Shown here piece by piece: positions 49,703 through 52,072 of a stretch of 52,072 nucleotides of DNA. The stretch covers positions 1-52,072 of the forward strand of contig CAJTQP010000008.1 of the NCBI GenBank assembly GCA_910578575.1, written 5' to 3'. Position 1 is the stretch's first letter. Every line of letters begins with the position of its first letter. The position numbers and the translations under genes were made by a program. A model generated the notes under the pieces. It did not search any database, was not told the DNA's origin, and was given only the letters and a program-made list of their open reading frames with translations. The stretch is from an uncultured Oscillospiraceae bacterium. Its GTDB lineage: Bacteria > Bacillota > Clostridia > Oscillospirales > Oscillospiraceae.

Positions 49703-52072
49703 ATGAGACGTAAATTTTTGGCAAGTATTCTGGCTCTTTGTATGATGATGTCTTTGCTTCCGATGACAGCATTTGCGACAGCTCCTGCGGATGCGAAAGA
49801 AATCAAAACAGCAGGCACATGGGCTGAAAAAGTTTATAGTGTCACACTCGGCGACGAAGATACTGCTGCTAAAACAGAATTAGATAAGGCAGCTGACAGT
49901 AATTCTCTCGTGCTCCAAGATGAAGCAGGTAATTCTGTTGATAATTCAACTGCTACTGTTGCATACGAGGAAGGTGTGCTTTCTCTGACCTTTACGGCAG
50001 AATTAGAAACAACAACCGACTATTTTGTCGAAGTTACTGATAGCAATTCAGCCCAAACTTATGTAAAGGTTACTGTAGCTGCTAAGAGCAACGATGCAAC
50101 TCTCAAATCCCTGGATGTAAGCAACGGTGTCTCTCTGGATTTTAACGCTCAAACAACCTCATACACAGCCGAAGTCGCAAATACTGTAGACTCCGTCACC
50201 GTTACGCCCACTGTTAACAATACAAATGCTACTGTAAAAGTGGGTGAGGATGCTGTTACAAGTGGCCAAGCGAGTAAAGCTATTAGCCTCAGCGTTGGTG
50301 AAAACACAATCAATGTTGTAGTAACAGCCGAAGATGGTAAAACAACCAAAACCTACACCGTTACCATCACTCGCGCCGAAGCCGATACCCCCACAAAGGG
50401 TACTCTGACCGCTGAGGACTTCACTTACACTGCTCCTACGGGTGATCTAACCTACGATGGAACAGCAAAAACAGCTACTGTTGCTGCTAAAGAAGGTGTG
50501 GACGCTGGTGCAGTCACCGTAAAGTATTATAGTGGTTCCGCTTCTGTGGGTTCTACAACTGCCCCCACCGACGCTGGCACCTATACTGTCAAAATTGATG
50601 TTGCTGCCAACGAAAATTATGAAGCAGCTACCGCTCTGGAAATTGACTCCTTTACGATTGCCCCGAAAGCGCTGACTATTAAAGCTGATGGAACCTCTGT
50701 CACCGCAAAAACTTATGACGGAACCACAACTGCCGCTGTGACTGTGGCGTTTGATGGCTTAGTTACTGGCGACACTCTGACTTCGGACTCTGACTATACT
50801 GTAACAGCAAACTTTGCAGATGCTAACGCAGGTGAGAAAGCTGTTACAGGTACTGTCACCTTGAAGGACAGTGTGAAGAACTACACGCTCTCTAATGGTG
50901 CCCTTCCCAATACATTGAAAGGGAATATCAATAAGGCTGCTGCTTTAACCCTAACCGCAACCAAGTTGGTTTCTATTGCTGATGGTGCATCACGTCAAAA
51001 CGAGTTTGCCTTAAGCGATATGGCGAATTACCCCGAATCTCCCAAAACGTTCGGCGGTACTCCCACATTCACTGGTACCTTTGATGGTCTCAAAATTGTG
51101 GACACTGCTAGTGTAGAAAACGACAAACTTGTCCTAGAATACAAGGGCGATTTTACAGGTGCTGGTGACTCTGGCAGTGATACTATTACCTTGACCTCCA
51201 GCGATGCAACTAATTATGCCTCTGTCACTGTTACTTTGAACCTGAGCTACACAAACAAGCCCGTTGTTGAGATTACTGGTGTCTCTGCTGCCAAGGACTT
51301 AGTTTATACTGGTGAGTCCCAGACTGGTTATACTGGAACATTGGCCGTCAGCGGGAAAGACGACATCACCACTGAGGATGTCACAATCACCTATGCAACA
51401 AGCGAAGGAACGGCTCTCGGTTCTGCACCTGCCGCTGCTGGTAACTACAAGGTAACCTTTGCTGTTGCAGATAGTGAAGACTATGCGTCCGAAGATGTAG
51501 TCCTGAACTTTACGATTGCTAAGGCTCCTGTTACTATCACGGCAAAAGACCAGACCATGAAAGTAGGAGACGAGGCACCTGATTTGACTGCTGCTGACGC
51601 CTACACTGTAACAGGTTTGCTTAATGACGATGAACTGACAACCGCACCTACGCTGACTTATGCTTCTACTCCCAGCGATGCAACCGAAGCCACAACCATT
51701 GCTATCAATATCTCTGGTGCAGCTATTACCTCTGCAAATGCAGCCAATTATGAGATCACATACGTGGCAGGTACTCTAACCATAACTGCTACCGGTGGTG
51801 GTAACCAAGGTGGAAATGGTGGCTCCGGCGGCGGCAGTGGTACCACTCCCCCCACCGACCCCGTTGACCCCACTCCCCCGCCCTCCACTGGTGAGGACGT
51901 GTCCCAGACCGTGACCCCCGACGTCAGCGAAGGCACCGCTTCCGCCACCGTGGACAAGGAAACCGCTGACAAGCTGGTCTCCGACGCCGTGGACAACAAC
52001 AGCGCGAACGTCACTGTGAAAGTTGACGTCCCCGCCGACGCCGACGTCAACGAAGTCAAGGCCGACATCCCC
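49703..52072 (+). CDS. Secreted repeat-rich surface protein, 3' end beyond the window
   Basis: At least 790 codons with no stop, cut by the right edge. A signal peptide (MRRKFLASILALCMMMSLLPMTAFA) ends near residue 26. A cadherin-like beta-sandwich domain (ATLKSLDVSNGVSLDF ... TYTVTITRA) lies at about 130-228. Repeated Ig-like units of the MBG/YDG type follow, marked by YDGTAKTATVA, YDGTTTAAVTV and VYTGESQTG, then a Gly-rich linker (GGGNQGGNGGSGGGSG) near 705 and an acidic region with Asp, Val and Thr. The C terminus probably holds a wall anchor such as SLH repeats, not visible here. ATG 49703 follows TAGGAGG. Codon use switches to GC-rich after about 51840. Confidence 0.88.
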   Translation, partial: MRRKFLASILALCMMMSLLPMTAFATAPADAKEIKTAGTWAEKVYSVTLGDEDTAAKTELDKAADSNSLVLQDEAGNSVDNSTATVAYEEGVLSLTFTAELETTTDYFVEVTDSNSAQTYVKVTVAAKSNDATLKSLDVSNGVSLDFNAQTTSYTAEVANTVDSVTVTPTVNNTNATVKVGEDAVTSGQASKAISLSVGENTINVVVTAEDGKTTKTYTVTITRAEADTPTKGTLTAEDFTYTAPTGDLTYDGTAKTATVAAKEGVDAGAVTVKYYSGSASVGSTTAPTDAGTYTVKIDVAANENYEAATALEIDSFTIAPKALTIKADGTSVTAKTYDGTTTAAVTVAFDGLVTGDTLTSDSDYTVTANFADANAGEKAVTGTVTLKDSVKNYTLSNGALPNTLKGNINKAAALTLTATKLVSIADGASRQNEFALSDMANYPESPKTFGGTPTFTGTFDGLKIVDTASVENDKLVLEYKGDFTGAGDSGSDTITLTSSDATNYASVTVTLNLSYTNKPVVEITGVSAAKDLVYTGESQTGYTGTLAVSGKDDITTEDVTITYATSEGTALGSAPAAAGNYKVTFAVADSEDYASEDVVLNFTIAKAPVTITAKDQTMKVGDEAPDLTAADAYTVTGLLNDDELTTAPTLTYASTPSDATEATTIAINISGAAITSANAANYEITYVAGTLTITATGGGNQGGNGGSGGGSGTTPPTDPVDPTPPPSTGEDVSQTVTPDVSEGTASATVDKETADKLVSDAVDNNSANVTVKVDVPADADVNEVKADIP

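Overview
The window looks like a chromosomal segment of a moderately GC-rich, flagellated, strictly anaerobic member of the class Clostridia (an Oscillospiraceae / Oscillibacter-Flavonifractor-like gut bacterium is my best guess). Reasons: AGGAGG-type ribosome sites with many TTG starts, a YtrA-type GntR/ABC operon, SepF, a SpoIID/LytB protein, the paired radical-SAM proteins of the TIGR03960/TIGR03936 type, NAD-dependent ligase, HydF (FeFe-hydrogenase maturation), and a CsrA-flagellin pair. The species assignment is inference. No tRNA, rRNA or CRISPR array was seen.

Region 1 (1-6.4 kb, all minus strand) is the most remarkable. It reads tldR -> csrA -> flagellin -> sulfotransferase-like protein -> APS kinase. 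The tldR product is a full-length TnpB relative in which all three RuvC catalytic acids are replaced (K203, R287, E367), as in the TldR class of nuclease-dead, RNA-guided repressors. A flagellar sigma-D/sigma-28-type promoter sits in front of it, bracketed by two near-identical 39-bp repeats, each containing a 26-bp palindrome. The flagellin leader carries two GGA sites (one in a hairpin loop, one at the Shine-Dalgarno), the classic arrangement for CsrA repression, and the same AAAGGAAGC motif recurs in a hairpin over the start of the sulfotransferase gene. Together this suggests a flagellar module controlled both by RNA-guided DNA binding and by CsrA, with possible sulfation of flagellin or its glycan.

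Region 2 (6.4-20.4 kb) is ordinary chromosome: a chloramphenicol-acetyltransferase-like gene, a large membrane protein of unknown role, MgtC, the two radical-SAM-associated proteins, TVP38, DUF169, SepF, a small metallopeptidase, a GntR-ABC-permease operon with a clear promoter and operator, a PaaI thioesterase, and asd-dapA for lysine/diaminopimelate synthesis.

Region 3 (20.6-28.2 kb) holds a SpoIID/LytB-SPOR protein, queA-tgt (queuosine tRNA modification), yajC and two small membrane proteins, then an AT-rich SAP-domain gene, a 28-bp dif-like site with 11-6-11 architecture, and a tyrosine recombinase (Xer) starting 41 bp after it. This may be the replication terminus.

Region 4 (27.9-40.0 kb, minus) is one long apparent operon murD - three tandem M42 aminopeptidases - PLP lyase-like protein - ligA - arsR, plus a BmpA-type nucleoside ABC transporter (ATPase and two permeases) with its own strong promoter.

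Region 5 (40.3-52 kb) holds a queuosine-precursor transporter, a class III aminotransferase with a membrane permease, an FMN-binding protein under a TetR regulator with a 60-bp palindrome, diaminopropionate ammonia-lyase, an iron alcohol dehydrogenase with a Crp/Fnr regulator, hydF preceded by a triple-hairpin element, and the first 790 codons of a secreted repeat-rich surface protein that runs off the right edge.
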